The translations under genes were made by a program, and so were the position numbers. The notes below the pieces were generated by a model. The model was not told the origin of the DNA, searched no databases, and was given only the letters and a program-made list of their open reading frames with translations. From contig RXIC02000086.1 of NCBI GenBank assembly GCA_003952965.2, positions 233,958 through 297,957 of the forward strand: a DNA stretch of 64,000 nucleotides, in the 5' to 3' direction. The stretch is from Morella rubra. Lineage: Eukaryota; Streptophyta; Magnoliopsida; Fagales; Myricaceae. Positions 21,152-35,980 of this stretch are shown here, piece by piece. Position 1 is the first letter of the stretch. Each line of letters begins with the position of its first letter.

Positions 21152-23012
21152 TATGGATCAATCAAACCGATTAACTTCCCCAGCAGCTACCCTGTGGATG
21201 ATTCAATGTTAGCAAAAGCAACTTCCAACCACACACACAAAAAAGAAGTAGCTTTTCTGCATAAGTGGTTATACGTCCATGTCGCTTAGAAAAAACAGGA
21301 TATACGTCCATGTCACGAACAGTCTTATCCATCCTAAGAAATTCTAACCACGCAGGCACACACTTCTTAATTCGCCGTAAGAGTTTACTTTCGCTGTTAA
21401 AAACTTGAGAACACTTTGAGAGATCCTTGCACCTAACAAGTTGCGGCTCCCACCTCGGCCTTAAATCTCATGAATGGACAAGCATTTCTGAGTCACGCGA
21501 TTGAAAGACTTCAGCTTTTGTAGCACTTCGTCTGACAATGGATTTGAGAAGTGACTGGATAAGAATAATCCCGAGAAATTTCGCTTAATGCTTGTTTCTT
21601 CGCATAATTCTGCTTAAGAAGATGGCTAGCGCTGGTCCCTCGAAGATGTGTGACACTTTCCAACTATAAGAAGTGGGCTTATCTGACTGATACCGTTCTA
21701 CCGCTATATGATTCTGTGACAATCGCAGTCAATGGAGATGCAAGATGGCACTACCCTTTACTTATCCCAATCAAAAAGAGAGAATATGCTTATTTTGTCT
21801 CCAGCTAATCTTTTTGGGATGTTATAGAGCCAGTGGAGTCCCCATTCCAATAGGTATAATAAGCTTTCCCATTCCAATGAATATTCCATAATAATTTTCC
21901 ATACCATACCCCATTGTTGGCCCCAAAATTTGAAGCAAGTTGTAAACCTTGGCTCGAAAATATGACAGGAAAACAGCTGTAAGAAAGTAATCAGTCACGG
22001 TTTAAGGACCTTACGCAAACAACTCACTTTTTGGGGCGATTTTCGAACATTCAATTCGAGCAGTACTCATTCCATCAGGTTTCATCCTCTTATTAATGTT
22101 CAAAGTGCAATAGTTTCATCTGTAATACATTGAATTTGCAGTATGAACTGCGGGTGACGACCCTGTCTAGGTATAAGCATGTAAGTAGAGCACTCTGGAA
22201 AACGATATAGAATGATTCCATCCCTATTAGATGTCGGAATTAGCCAAGAAGAATACATTACTGCACTTGCGTCAATTTGCAAGGAGGCTTCGGCCAAGTT
22301 TCTATGGGTTGAGTTGAGACCCAAACCTAACAGCTTCCAAGGGCACATAAGATTATCACTGCACCACCGACAGGGAAGAGACATAGAAAAGGATTGCTTG
22401 CGTTGCCGAAAAGATACAAAAAAAGGGCAAAGAAAATCAATATTATAAACTCATAAAAACATTCCAACCACATATCGTCAAGAAGTAAGTCCAATAAATG
22501 TTAATTAATTAAAATTCCCTTTCATGTAATATACTCATACATCAAAGCTACACGTTCCACCAGATGACACTACTCAGTTAATCTTACAAAAGATTCATGA
22601 ACAATACATCAGAGCAGACTCACTTCATAAGCAGGCTTTCTGACTTATGCTGAACCATGCGTGCCAGTACTGTTCACAGCCACAGGGTGAAGAATTGACA
22701 TAGAGCTCAAAACCGAATCTTTGAAATCTGCAAACAGAACAGGATGAAACAGTTGGAGTTAGGCCCAGATATCATGATAAGAGTTCATAAAACTTAGTGG
22801 GAGATAAACAAACAAAATTCTGTTCAATAGTGAATATTACATATGGGAGAACATCATCATCAGGTGCTAAAGAATACTCATATGCAGATGAAAATTTCAC
22901 CAATAAGTATATTCTGATAGCTCACCCAGCAGGAACAGAAATCTGAAACAAATAAATTAGAGAACACGGAAAAATTGAAAGAGATGCTTTGCGGAACAAA
23001 AATCCCACTACC
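21152..23012. other. Intergenic and MORF9 3' untranslated region
   Basis: The left part is upstream of the PLDRP1-like gene. On the minus strand near 22742 a splice-acceptor-like 'ctgtttgcag' precedes sequence that could be a 3'-UTR exon of the MORF9-like gene, whose stop codon is followed at once by GTAGTG. Otherwise no feature is supported. Confidence 0.4.
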
Positions 23013-24976
23013 TCATCCGGAGGCTGAGTCTGAAGTAGTTGCCTCTTGCCTGGGTCTTCTCTTATCAGGAGGGGGGCCATCCCTCCGTCTTTCATACCTT
23101 CTACTTTCATATTTTGATCCACTACGTTTGGGTTGATAAGTAGGGTACTTACAGGGAATTATCTCTCCATTGATATACTTGTCCCCTAAAAAAAGAAGAA
23201 GAAGAAACAAATTTAGAAAAACATTGGTGAAATCATCGTCGCATCGTAAGGATACACTGAAGTGAGGTAAACTATTTCTCCAAACTGAATGATCCATCAC
23301 CTCCATAGTCTTTATTTTTCACATCAATGTACGAGTCTGGCAATACCCAGAGAACCCCAGGCAATCCTACAATGATGAAGTTATATATCTATTAAAATAA
23401 GGAATGCAAATAAAGAGATGCATATAACATAACATGAGGTGACATTGTAATCTACCCTTGAATTTCTCGGATGTTTCTTCATCAACTGTGCACTGGAATC
23501 CAGTGTAGGTGGTGGTACTGAAAGCATACATATTCTTCTTTGCTTCCTCCATGCTGAAACATGAACAAATACCATCTCAATGAAACAATAGTAATAGAGA
23601 AGATTCCAACTACTATACCCTTAGGTACACTATTACCAACACCAGTAGAAAACAGGTATTCACCAAAGCACCATTTAGAATGTGCATCTTAATGACTTGA
23701 CTGAGATGAACATCAGCCAGAGGGAAAAATTATTGTCATTCTTTAAAATCAACTGGGAAAGCAATGAACCAAACAACTGGAGCTTTTTTTTATTTAGCCA
23801 CATAATTAGAGGGTTTTATCTGAATTAGGCACCTGTGTGGTTAGCAGTTTAAGGGCCCTTTGGAAACCCCAAATTGGAGGGATTTTATAGGCCCAGGACA
23901 GCAACTAAAATAAGTGCAGAAATGTTAATCGAACCGTCCAAGTCTGTGTTGCATTGCAGAGAATTAGATCACATCATTTGTATTCTAAATTGCTGGAACC
24001 AAAAGATCTAGCCTTCATCAAATTTTGTAACAGATTCTGAGCGATTGTAATAGAAATGGGACTTCCAAATAACTTCAAAGCACCCAATGCTGCTGAACAA
24101 AGCACAACGAAAATAAACTCGTAAATGACAAACCCATTTTGATCTCCAAAATGCACACGTTACCTAGACGATTACTTGCCAACAAGAACAAAAATTACTT
24201 TCTCTTTTGCAAAAGCAATATTACCTCTACAAATTACAATCACAAGAAAACATATCGGAACCGCAATTACAATCAAAATCATCCCTTGCAAATAAAGTAC
24301 AATCATTTCTCTGGTCATTCATCATTTTTACCAACATCTTCCTTTCTAGAAATGTATTTTGAAGTCGCATTTTTTCCTCCTATATCAAAGTTTAGACGCA
24401 TAAAAGAGCCTCAACAAAACAAACTAAACTCCTTCAGGAGTTAATAATAATGCGCAAATTTCTTCATTGAACCCAGAGAAAAGATAAACCTCTGAACAAC
24501 TGACACCACTACATAAAAAACCAAGTCCCCCCTCCACTTTTCTTCTCTCCTTCCGTTTCCTCAGCAACCAAACAGAACTCAAACCCACTAACGAACACGA
24601 CATTTTATGGACGCAAAAAACAAAACCGAACGTACCTGCCCAAGACAGAGGCGAGGGTATTAAGGTAAGTATCAATCATCTGCTCCCTGGTGGGCGCAGG
24701 GTCCTTAGGGAACTCCATCACTATCAGCCAATGGTTGTAGTCGCATCCCGGGAGCATGATGGTCTCCCTGGGCTCGTTGCTGCTGCTACTGCTTCTCTTG
24801 GCCGAGTAATCCCCATCAACGGCTGCTGGTCTGATTAACGGCCGAGATTGTGTGGTTGTGGGGTTCCAGTGCGGGTGAGGGAAGCTCAAGTGGACTCGAG
24901 TGAGTGCAGGAGTGAAGGATTTGGGGAGAGAACAGGGCGTTAGGGTTTTAGGGAGGGAGAGAGTAAATGTAGCCAT
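23013..24976 (-). CDS. MORF9: Multiple organellar RNA editing factor 9-like (MORF9/RIP9), plastid
   Basis: Four exons on the minus strand: 24976-24636, 23553-23456, 23366-23301 and 23185-23013. All introns are GT-AG and the joined frame gives 225 residues, close to Arabidopsis MORF9 (about 232). Residues 1 to about 58 are rich in Ser, Thr and Pro with no acids until D54, a plastid transit peptide. The MORF domain follows: [20 protein letters not shown] (67-86), [60 protein letters not shown] and [18 protein letters not shown]. The tail is basic and Pro/Arg-rich ([20 protein letters not shown]). Family knowledge: MORF9 binds PLS-class PPR editing factors and is required for C-to-U editing of many plastid transcripts. 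Start chosen at MATFTL because the frame's earlier Met adds ten residues unlike the family. Confidence 0.9.
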
Positions 24977-27900
24977 TGGAAATTTGGAGGATTGGGTCGG
25001 ACACAACTCACTTGAGAGAAATGGGAAAAGATTATTTGGGTTTAGAAAGATAAGGAGTCGAACAGAGGAGTTGGATTTTTATTCTAGGACTAGGTGGGGT
25101 CTGAGTGACAAAGACGTTCTGCTCCGGTGGAATTTCAGCGGAAGGGTGCCGTACTGGATCTTGGTGAGGCCCGCTTCAATTGTGTGAAAATTCCCATCGG
25201 GTTGAGCTCTAAAAGCTAATGGGCCTAAGTTGGATTTTCTGCGAGGATTCTTCGAACGAATTGGGTCAGAAGGCAAAGCTGTTGGGTCTATACTCGTAAA
25301 ATATTGTGGGTCGAAGTGCCCGCCCCCCAAGCTAAGTTGGGCTCAATTGGGTTCAGTCCATACATCTAGTTATCGAAGTAGGTGCTATAGAGTCATATAC
25401 CTTCATAAATTTGTTCTCTTGCTACAATTTGCAGGAACCCAAAAACGAAGGCATGTGGCAATGGGATCTGATGCTTTCTTTTGTCAATTATTCAATGCTT
25501 TAGCTAATCCTCAATTTATATTTCGCGTGTTCGACGGATTCAGGGGGTCTAATGTATTCTTTTAGCTTCGTCCTTAGATACCAATTGACAAAAAACTTGA
25601 GTGAATTACTGTTACTTATTTGGTTATTTGGTCATTCTCAAACGAGACCCACATTTCCTTCTCCCCCATTGACTCGATCACAGAGAAACTCGTCCAATCT
25701 TCACAAAATAAGACGTAAGTCTAAGGTACTAAGACTATAACACCCTCACGCATTGACTAATATTGCATAGTTTCCCCGTAAATTGAGTACTTACAAGAAG
25801 ATTAGGTTCCTATTATGTCACCTAAACCATCAAATGATATTCAACCAAAATCAAGAAAAAAAAGGGTCGCTAACTAGATATTCCTTTAGTTTACTGTCTC
25901 AAGTGTGGCATCTTATGAGAATATGAGGGTTCTTGCCACATAAAGAATAGGCCGATCCCTTAATCTATTATAATTATTTGACCAAATCTCATATGGTATG
26001 AGCAGCTTAACGAAAGCATGTTTATTTTAAAGGATATGCAGAGAATACGGTAGAAGAAACACTACGGCACAGGAGCAAAAGCCAACCAACCCTTGCATCT
26101 ATGTGTCTCGTCTCTTCTGTTGCATATGTAATTTATTAATTTTAGATTAATATATAGACACACATACACACAAATATATCTATAGTTGTTTGGAATTGCC
26201 AAGATTGAGGGCTTGAGGGCTCAATTAGATAATGACTGTTTCATACTTTTTTCTCCAGTATATGCCATTCTTCGTTTTCCTATTCGCGTTTGATACTTCT
26301 GACTTTCATAGCTTGTATATAGAATTAGCATCACATGGCGTTTGCAGAAGCAATATATAATTCAATTTGACTGGGAGATTTTGGAGCGTAGCTCTTGGAG
26401 GAAAGCAATATCAACCTCATAGTATCAGGATGTTATCTCACATATGAATGTTTGACTTAATAGGGTATAATATGTGACAGGATCATCCAATCCTGTTTCC
26501 CATTCTTAATTGTCTCCAAACTCGGATAGTACGAAATTAAGCCGTTGCATGTGATTCTCATTAATATTCGTTTTGCATTTTTAAATAATTCGGGTTGTCT
26601 ATATAGGGCAAGTTACTTAACCATTAACCTTCCCAACTTCTTCACCAAATTTGCACAACTGCAACGATGCACAAATGCATGATGTATGCGTCTCAGTCAG
26701 ATACAGGACGTAAAAAATGGGGCCGTGGAGGCTGGTAGAGTAGGCGCGGGGCAGGCATTGTACTTAATTATGACACTATATATTAATGGAAACTCCAGAA
26801 GCATGTGTTTATTTCAAGCCATGACATAATTATCCAAAAGGATCTGTTAGGTAACCTAGCTCATAATATAATGTTATTAGGAGCTTAATTAAGTCACAAA
26901 GTTGAAGGGGATATTAAGTTCAATGAAAAATTATAGTTACTGAACGTAGAGATATTGCCCTCTCCTTCCCAGAATCCCAAACACCTTAAGCACAAGGCCT
27001 TAATGGCATATGTACCGCATACCCTCTCACGGTCATCAGATTTAATACATTGGTGAAGACAGCTTGATTCTTTAGACAGATTTGACTTGAGGACTAAGCG
27101 ATCTTAGGCGAGGGTAAAAGAGACGGGGGCGGCAATATTATTCATGAGAGGAATTCTTTCTTTCTTTGCTAATAATAATGTCAGTATAGAAAAGAGAGCA
27201 AAGAAGTAGGTCCAACCCTTCTCTCAACTCCATTCTATCATCATGAAAGGGAAAGCAAATACGACCGTCATGCTACAGATCATGTAGAACTTCCTCATGA
27301 GTCCAAGGCTTTTCAAAGTCCTTGGATCAATAACAATTAGATTGACCCATTTAAAAGATTGTTCTTCCCCTGTGATGTAATGAGGATGTCAGGAAATGGG
27401 ACCCGTCACCTAAGGGGGACCCACGTATTATATCTCAAAGTGAGATTCGAATTCGACACCAATATAATGGCTCATGTGAAAATGTTGGTTTATATGGCAG
27501 TAATTTGATGAACTAAACAAAGTCCGACACAAGGAGTAGTGAAATCCATCGCGCGACAGGCTTATTGCTTAGTAGGACATGAATGCAACACAACTACTGA
27601 TAACTGCAGCCCGCAGCGCATGAGGCACTCATAGAGAGTTCTCAAAACAAAACAAAGTATGAAGTTATTGTCCGGCCGGGGGGGTTTAACTTTGGGAAAA
27701 AGGGTTGTCTTGATCAGCTTGTCTATGAGAGAAACAAATTGCTGATATATTAGACAAAACAGCAGGGAGAAGATATAGGAGAATACTCCAATCCCACAAT
27801 CTCAGTTGCCAAAATTAATCATGCAAGATGATATGAGCTCTTATTTGGAGAAAGCCCCAAAGAAATGGCTTTATATCTAACAATTTAAATAGAACCCCTA

Positions 27901-28154
27901 AGCTATAGCTAGTGTTCTTCGCGTAGACGATGATAATTAAAGAATGAATGACAAGGGTAAAGAGCGAGACAAGGAATGATCCACATTTCAATCAATGTCC
28001 TAACACCTATCTTCCAAGAATTTGAAGAACGTGGGACCAATGAGAACGAATAGAATGTTTTGCATCAAGGCGAGTCAATTATCATGTCAACCCCACCAAG
28101 GGGGAAGACTTATTTGGTGACATCTCACAAGTCCACAAACCTAATGATTAATGA
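24977..28154. other. Intergenic, no feature seen
   Basis: AT-rich sequence upstream of the MORF9-like gene up to the start of the triplicated region. The stretch near 25090-25370 is GC-richer. I saw no convincing coding region, RNA gene or element ends. Confidence 0.45.
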
Positions 28155-31100
28155 CACGGCACTCTTTTGAATTTTGAAGCCCCCGGCTTGCTAGCGATCG
28201 AATGCTTAATTATTATAAAAAGATCAACTTACAGAAGTCAATTCTGAGAGAAATGGCCATACAGGAAGCAAGACCTAATTAATTTAATAAGCGGGGGAGA
28301 TAGAGAGGAGTTAGGTAAAGATTACGAGGATTAGGACAAGCAACCCATGATCCAGACCCGAACATTATTAATTGCTACAAAATGATAGAGTCTGAGGTAG
28401 GACGGCAGGAAAAAGCAGCTGGCTAAGCAAGCTTAGGGCTTCAATTTTCTCTTTAATCATTCACCCATTGAGCGTGTCGAATCCACAAATATGGAGATCA
28501 TGCTGATCGGAATAACAATGGCGTATTCAAGCATGTCACTCATCTATTTGTTAATCTTCATGCTAAAACAACCATATCTGTTTCCTTAACGTTTCTTACA
28601 TGATTTCGGCACCCTAATACGTACTAAATTGACAAAATATCGAACGGAGGCCAATGATTGTGCATCCAACTCTTAGAGATCGAGTTGTCTGATATTCATT
28701 GGCCCTTAAAATTCTTGGTTGATCAATTTCAGACACCAGATAATTTTTCTTATGTTTTCTCGTATTTTGAAAAAATAAAACGAAAGCCAACAATATCTTT
28801 CCGTCCATATCATGACTTTCGATGCATATATGCCTAAATTAACAAATTTAATCTATCTAGATGACAGAGGCTGGAAAGTACTGTAATTTGCTTAATTACT
28901 GCATAATCTCTAATCTAGCTTTTTTAATTTTTGAGCATTAAATATTGCTTAATCTGGGTTAGAAAACCTTTGAATCCTTATAACCTAGCTTTTTCCGGGT
29001 CCTCCTATGTGACCAATTGTACGATTGGGTGACAATTACCAACTAAACTCTTTTCCTATCCTTTATATCCTTTATGCAAATTTCTACACTTTGCCTATTT
29101 AATATCATTTGCAAATTCCGATAACTCATTGCTTTTCTCCTAACCTTATCTTAAAAAGAAAAGAAAAAAAAATATGGTTTTCCTAGCTTAATTTGATGAC
29201 TATTTGGTAAAAGGAAAAACACACATCCACCCAAAACACACAAACACTCATGAATTCCTCACCAATTCATGGACTGAAAAATGATAAGAAGAGAGGAGGC
29301 CGGATAGTGGGCGGCTCTTATGGTGCGCGTTTTACTCATGAGTTTGGGGTTGACTAAAACATACAGCACGCACGCCAGATTCACATATACCATATGGACC
29401 ATTTACCTTAGAATTAATGGACTCGGAATCCACATGGTCAACCCACGGCCACACACTCGTGGGTCTTTTGTCCATCACCTCTTATTGTTTATTCGTACTT
29501 TATTTTTTTTTCCTTTATTTCCCCTTCGGAAAATATTCTTGTTTTTCGTTTTACACGTGGCTCCAGTCCTTTGTCACGTTTCTTCCTTTCTGCAGACTGC
29601 CACACGATCCCGTGGTACTTTGCTTTGCCTGACGGCCACTACTCTAAACCTCTTTCCTTTTATGCCTGTCCAACCCTAACTAGAGTTGTCCTCTCTTTTG
29701 GCATCTTTCACACCTCAATATTACCTAAGCATGACATCACTCTCGTATAATTCTACTTATCCTAGAGTATATATATATAAGTACGTACGAACCTCTTCGT
29801 ATGAAAATAATTTAATCAGATCCTTTGCAAGGTGCTTAATTATGCAGGTGGGCATGTGGCAAAACATATGTTTAATTGAGGGGAAAACGTTTGTGTAAGT
29901 TCTAGAGTATGGCCCTAGATATTGACGGTGATGACATTCTTTGAACCCACCATGCGTTATGGTAGGGAGTCAGTCATAAGAACTGACAAGAGCATTAGGG
30001 TCCAGAGTTGTCATTTTATGTCTAAGAAGGAACATTCTGAAATCAGAAGAGGACAAGAAGAAAATCCAAGGGGTGACCTAATACCGGCCTCTTTTCCCGT
30101 CAGAATTGAAGCGAAAGCGACCACTTCTGTGTCTTAGAGACACATATAGGAAGAGGGTGGTCAATCTGTCTTACTTATGAAGCCACTAACTCAAAACCCA
30201 GACACAATAACAGCTCTCTTGTTCTCTGATCACGCGCTGCACTAATTAAGCCAAACATACAACAATCCCTTAAATTTGTTGTTCCTTTCAAATACAAATA
30301 CGACAAGGGACTAGACCCTATTTCTCCTCTAAAAATTGGTAGATTTTGACAAACAATTAATGGACTCCTATCATGAGTTGGGTATATATCCTCTGATATA
30401 TGCAGTTGATTGACACGGGGGGACTACTTATAATCCTTTGTCTATTAATAAGGGGTTTTGAAAGGATCAATCAATTCATACGATATATATATGATCAGAT
30501 GGGATCGATAGTTTTCTGTTTAAAGAAAATATTCTCCAGAAGATAATTCAAATGCATTTATTCGGAAAATCAAAATAGGTGCTCAATTAGTGAACGACAA
30601 TTATATCCTCACTTAGGGGGGGACAAAGAGATTGCAAATGTAGATAGTTGACACTTGACAGATATTATCTAAAGCTAAATGCGCTGTAAAAAGGGGACAC
30701 ATTCGAGCCTAGCTTACTACTATTATAGGGGCCTCACTCCACTACTATTAATGTTGCAATTTTGAAGTAGAAAAAAAAACAAAATAAAACAAAACAACAG
30801 GAGAGAAGATATTAAGAGAGCCAATTATATAAAAAGGCCTTAAAAAAAAAAAAATATAATAATATATAAATAACGACAATTTTAAATGATTATTTTTGCT
30901 CAAAAAAAATCCTTGCTGATTTTTGAGGGCTGAAGGCACTGGTCCCTAGCTTGGTATATGCAGTCGGAAGAAAAGAATTTTCTCCTTTTATTTTTCCTTT
31001 TGGCTAGGTTGGGGGGTTTGAAATTCCAAAACTAGCTAGTGTGTCCATAGAACGGTCTACTTGTATCTGAGCCGTCCACATCTGGGCCGACTGGATAAAA

Positions 31101-33267
31101 GTTCTGAAGAGAGTAGGCGGCAATGGGAATTGACGGTTGAGGACGCGTACGTGTTTGCTACGCCAAATGATTTGGAGAAAGAACCTGTCACACTCGCCCA
31201 TTTGACTCTTGCCACGGCTGTGCAGGTCCAAAGTGTCCAGCACGCGCGCGTGCCGTGTGGGACCTACGTTGACTCATACCTACTTCACGGGATTAAGCCC
31301 ATAAGCACGACCTTTATTCTGTGTCTCTCTCTAAAAGGATCGGAGGCCGAAAATTTGTTTTAAGCTTCGTATGGTCTTGGTTCATCTTATATGCTAACAG
31401 TGTGTATCTATAAGAGCTAAACATGGTTAATACAACGTAGTGGGAAAAATTACGGTCCTAAAAGTTCAATTAAAATGTCATCAATGTTGCAGATCAAATT
31501 AGCTAGTCAATGCATTAATGATACGGTAAAAAAAATTAAATCATTAATGATGGAATAAAATATGGTCAACCCAATACTATAAAGAATTTTGGCCCCAGTG
31601 ATTTTTATAACCACCTCGACATCTCATTAAGGAGATAGAACTCTTGTGGGGTTCTTTTGGATCCCACCTCTCTTACATATTCGGAAAAGATCTAGTCTTT
31701 AACTTATCATCAATTGAATACATATAAGATATCCCTTTATCTGATAAATGAGACCAACTCTCATCTTCTTAATAAGACTAGAGTCCTAATGCATGAGTAG
31801 TTCATTCTAGTAAGATACCCTCTCCGAGACTATAAAAGACAGGATACACTACTAATTGAATCTTCAGATCACTAGCTTCATATCATTATTTTTAATATCT
31901 CTGACTAGGCATCGAAGCATCCTCCGACTCGCCCCAATCTCTTTTATAGATCAAGCACTAGATTCGAACTCGCTGATCGTTCAATTACTTTGATGATTTT
32001 TAGCATCATAATTATATATTGTTTTAATGTAATCTTGATCATCGTAAAATTAATTAATTGTGACATAGCAAATCTCTTATTATTATATGTTAGGACAAAT
32101 AGTGAAAGCTTAGTCATGGTAAAAGTAAATGTAAAAGAAGGGTGCGAATTCAAACTTGACATCTTTTACTTGCAGGGCTTAAGTCTTCAAGGGATAGATA
32201 ACTTTTAGGGAGAAGTATGGAACGAAGTCGACTGTCAAGAGTTTTATTAAAGCAGAAAAGGAGAAGAGAGAATTCCTGAGTTGCAGTTGATCATTCCCCC
32301 AATCAGACACTCCGAATGTAGTCAATATTAGGTCGTGGTGCATAAACATCAACTAAAACGAGCTGCATACTCGGACTCTAAAAGTGATTAATGCGTCTAA
32401 CTAATGTTTTCCACACGTGGGTCGCTGACAAAAACCCTTACGGTTAAAAAGATCAAGAAGTCGACTGCGGGCTAAGCTTTAGACCAGGAGCACCCATGCT
32501 GTCTAGTGATCAGCTTTTCAAATTTATTTTATTTTTTATTTTTAAAGACCAGTCGTTTTCCTGGCATTTTCAAGGAAATGAGATGGAAATTCATGGATCT
32601 GACCTAACTTATTGCTTTTGACTTTGCACATACACAAGTCAACTGAATTTCACACTGATTTGTTTTAGGCTATATGACGCGTAAAGTCTATGGATTTCGT
32701 AGACCAGAGAAAATTGTTGATCTTTTGTGAACCTAAGGTGGTGCTTTGCCTGGCGGGAGTCGCAAATGAATTTGACCGGTAAACAGATCAACTGTTTTTG
32801 TGGTTCCTACAGAGGTAAGACTTCCATTGAACAGAGACAAATTTGGGTGGCGTGCGTCCTGAGCATTAGGGTGTGGTTTATATCAGTATCCGGACATGGA
32901 AATTTTGGAATGCAGTGCAGGAAAACGAAGGCAGCAGATTTTTTTAGTCAACTGTTTGCTATTGGACTAACCCCGACCAGACCGACCTATTGACTTCTTG
33001 TTACCGTCTATGATCATTGTTGTCCTAATTTTGTTGGCTTGGAAAGCATTGAGGTCTAGTTGTTGGTCTTACAAGTTAGAACGGAAATGGTAAACAAAAG
33101 AATATGCAGATGAACAGTACAAAGATATTTTCAATTTTTTTTCCCCTAAAGACAGTATTTTAATTCCTGACCCAAAAGAAAATAAACATCAAATTCTAGG
33201 TAGGTTAATGAACAGCATTTTGTTTTGGGATTTTCAATATATCACCCAACAGTAACACAAGGCTCCA
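28155..33267 (+). repeat. Copy A of a triplicated segment (bHLH112 upstream region)
   Basis: Matches copy B from 33293 base for base over long stretches. Its right part (about 32270-33267) matches the reverse complement of 57885-58870 in copy C. No gene inside is supported; the 100-residue frame at 31061-31363, repeated in B, resembles no family I know. The GC-richer part 31040-31330 has a sharply conserved look, with 'acgcgtacgtg' and 'cacgcgcgcgtg' words, but that is only because the copies are the same sequence. The copy ends in 'ggctcca', after which C continues with a T run and A does not. Confidence 0.85.
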
Positions 33268-35949
33268 CACATATAGGAAGAGGGTGGTCAATCACGGCAC
33301 TCTTTTGAATTTTGAAGCCCCCGGCTTGCTAGCGATCGAATGCTTAATTATTATAAAAAGATCAACTTACAGAAGTCAATTCTGAGAGAAATGGCCATAC
33401 AGGAAGCAAGACCTAATTAATTTAATAAGCGGGGGAGATAGAGAGGAGTTAGGTAAAGATTACGAGGATTAGGACAAGCAACCCATGATCCAGACCCGAA
33501 CATTATTAATTGCTACAAAATGATAGAGTCTGAGGTAGGACGGCAGGAAAAAGCAGCTGGCTAAGCAAGCTTAGGGCTTCAATTTTCTCTTTAATCATTC
33601 ACCCATTGAGCGTGTCGAATCCACAAATATGGAGATCATGCTGATCGGAATAACAATGGCGTATTCAAGCATGTCACTCATCTATTTGTTAATCTTCATG
33701 CTAAAACAACCATATCTGTTTCCTTAACGTTTCTTACATGATTTCGGCACCCTAATACGTACTAAATTGACAAAATATCGAACGGAGGCCAATGATTGTG
33801 CATCCAACTCTTAGAGATCGAGTTGTCTGATATTCATTGGCCCTTAAAATTCTTGGTTGATCAATTTCAGACACCAGATAATTTTTCTTATGTTTTCTCG
33901 TATTTTGAAAAAATAAAACGAAAGCCAACAATATCTTTCCGTCCATATCATGACTTTCGATGCATATATGCCTAAATTAACAAATTTAATCTATCTAGAT
34001 GACAGAGGCTGGAAAGTACTGTAATTTGCTTAATTACTGCATAATCTCTAATCTAGCTTTTTTAATTTTTGAGCATTAAATATTGCTTAATCTGGGTTAG
34101 AAAACCTTTGAATCCTTATAACCTAGCTTTTTCCGGGTCCTCCTATGTGACCAATCGATTGGGTGACAATTACCACTCAAATCTTCCTATCCTTTATATC
34201 CTTATGCAATTTCTACACTTTGCCTATTTAATATCTTTGCAAATTCCGATACTCATTGCTTTTCTCCTAACTTATTTAAAAAGAAAAGAAAAAAAAGAAA
34301 ATATGTTTTCCTAGCTTAATTTGATGACTATTTGGTAAAAGGAAAAACACACATCCCCCAAACACACAAACACTCATGAATTCCTCACCAATTCATGGAC
34401 TGAAAAATGATAAGAGAGGGAGGCCGGATGTGGGCGGCTCTTATGGTGCGCGTTTTACTCATGAGTTTGGGGTTGACTAAAAATACAGCACGCACGCCAG
34501 ATTCCATATACCATATGGACATTTACCTTAGAATTATGGACTCGGAATCCACATGGTCAACACGGCCACCACTCGTGGGTCTTTTGTCCATCACCTCTTA
34601 TTGTTTATTCGTACTTTATTTTTTTTTCCTTTATTTCCCCTTCGGAAAATATTCTTGTTTTTCGTTTTACACGTGGCTCCAGTCCTTTGTCACGTTTCTT
34701 CCTTTCTGCAGACTGCCACACGATCCCGTGGTACTTTGCTTTGCCTGACGGCCACTACTCTAAACCTCTTTCCTTTTATGCCTGTCCAACCCTAACTAGA
34801 GTTGTCCTCTCTTTTGGCATCTTTCACACCTCAATATTACCTAAGCATGACATCACTCTCGTATAATTCTACTTATCCTAGAGTATATATATATAAGTAC
34901 GTACGAACCTCTTCGTATGAAAATAATTTAATCATCCTTTGCAAGGTGCTTAATATGCAGGTGGGCATGTGGCAAAACATATGTTTAATTGAGGGGAAAA
35001 CGTTTGTGTAAGTTCTAGAGTATGGCCTAGATATTGACGGTGATGAATTCTTTGAACCCACCATGCGTTATGGTAGGGAGTCAGTCATAAGAACTGACAA
35101 GAGCATTAGGGTCCAGAGTTGTCATTTTATGTCTAAGAAGGAACATTCTGAAATCAGAAGAGGACAGAAGAAAATCGAGGGGTGCCTAATACCGGTCTTT
35201 TCCGTAGAATTGAAGCGAAAGCGACCACTTCTGTGTTTAGAGACACATATAGGAAGAGGGTGGTCAATCTGTCTTACTTATGAGCCACTAACTCAAAACC
35301 AGACACAATAACAGTCTCTTGTTCTCTGATCACGCGCTGCACTAATTAAGCCAAACATACAACAATCCCTTAAATTTGTTGTTCCTTTCAAATACAAATA
35401 CGACAAGGGACTAGACCCTATTTCTCCTCTAAAAATTGGTAGATTTTGACAAACAATTAATGGACTCCTATCATGAGTTGGGTATATATCCTCTGATATA
35501 TGCAGTTGATTGACACGGGGGGACTACTTATAATCCTTTGTCTATTAATAAGGGGTTTTGAAAGGATCAATCAATTCATACGATATATATATGATCAGAT
35601 GGGATCGATAGTTTTCCGTTTAAAGAAAATATTCTCCAGAAGATAATTCAAATGCATTTATTCGGAAAATCAAAATAGGTGCTCAATTAGTGAACGACAA
35701 ATTATTATCGGGGGGAACAAAAAGAAAGAATTTGCAAATGTAGATAGTGACACTTGACAGATTTAATCTTAAATGGCGTTAAAAAGGACAATTCGATAGC
35801 TTACTACTTATTCATAGGGGCCTCACTCCACTACTATTAATGTTGCAATTTTGAAGTAGAAAAAAAAAACAAAATAAAACAAAACAACAGCAGAGAAGAT
35901 ATTAAAAAAAAAAAAGATATAAAAATAAATTTTGGGCTTAAAAAAAAAG

Positions 35950-35980
<31 letters not shown>

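Noticed and set aside
22100-22384. 94-residue minus-strand frame between PLDRP1-like and MORF9-like genes
   Set aside because: No recognisable domain; may be UTR or intergenic sequence.
31061-31363. 100-residue frame conserved at 36178-36480
   Set aside because: The conservation is only the A/B duplication of the same DNA; the two are nearly identical and resemble no known protein.
32727-32993. 88-residue frame found in all three copies
   Set aside because: It recurs at 38287-38601 and, inverted, at 58149-58415 only because the locus is repeated; no domain is recognisable.
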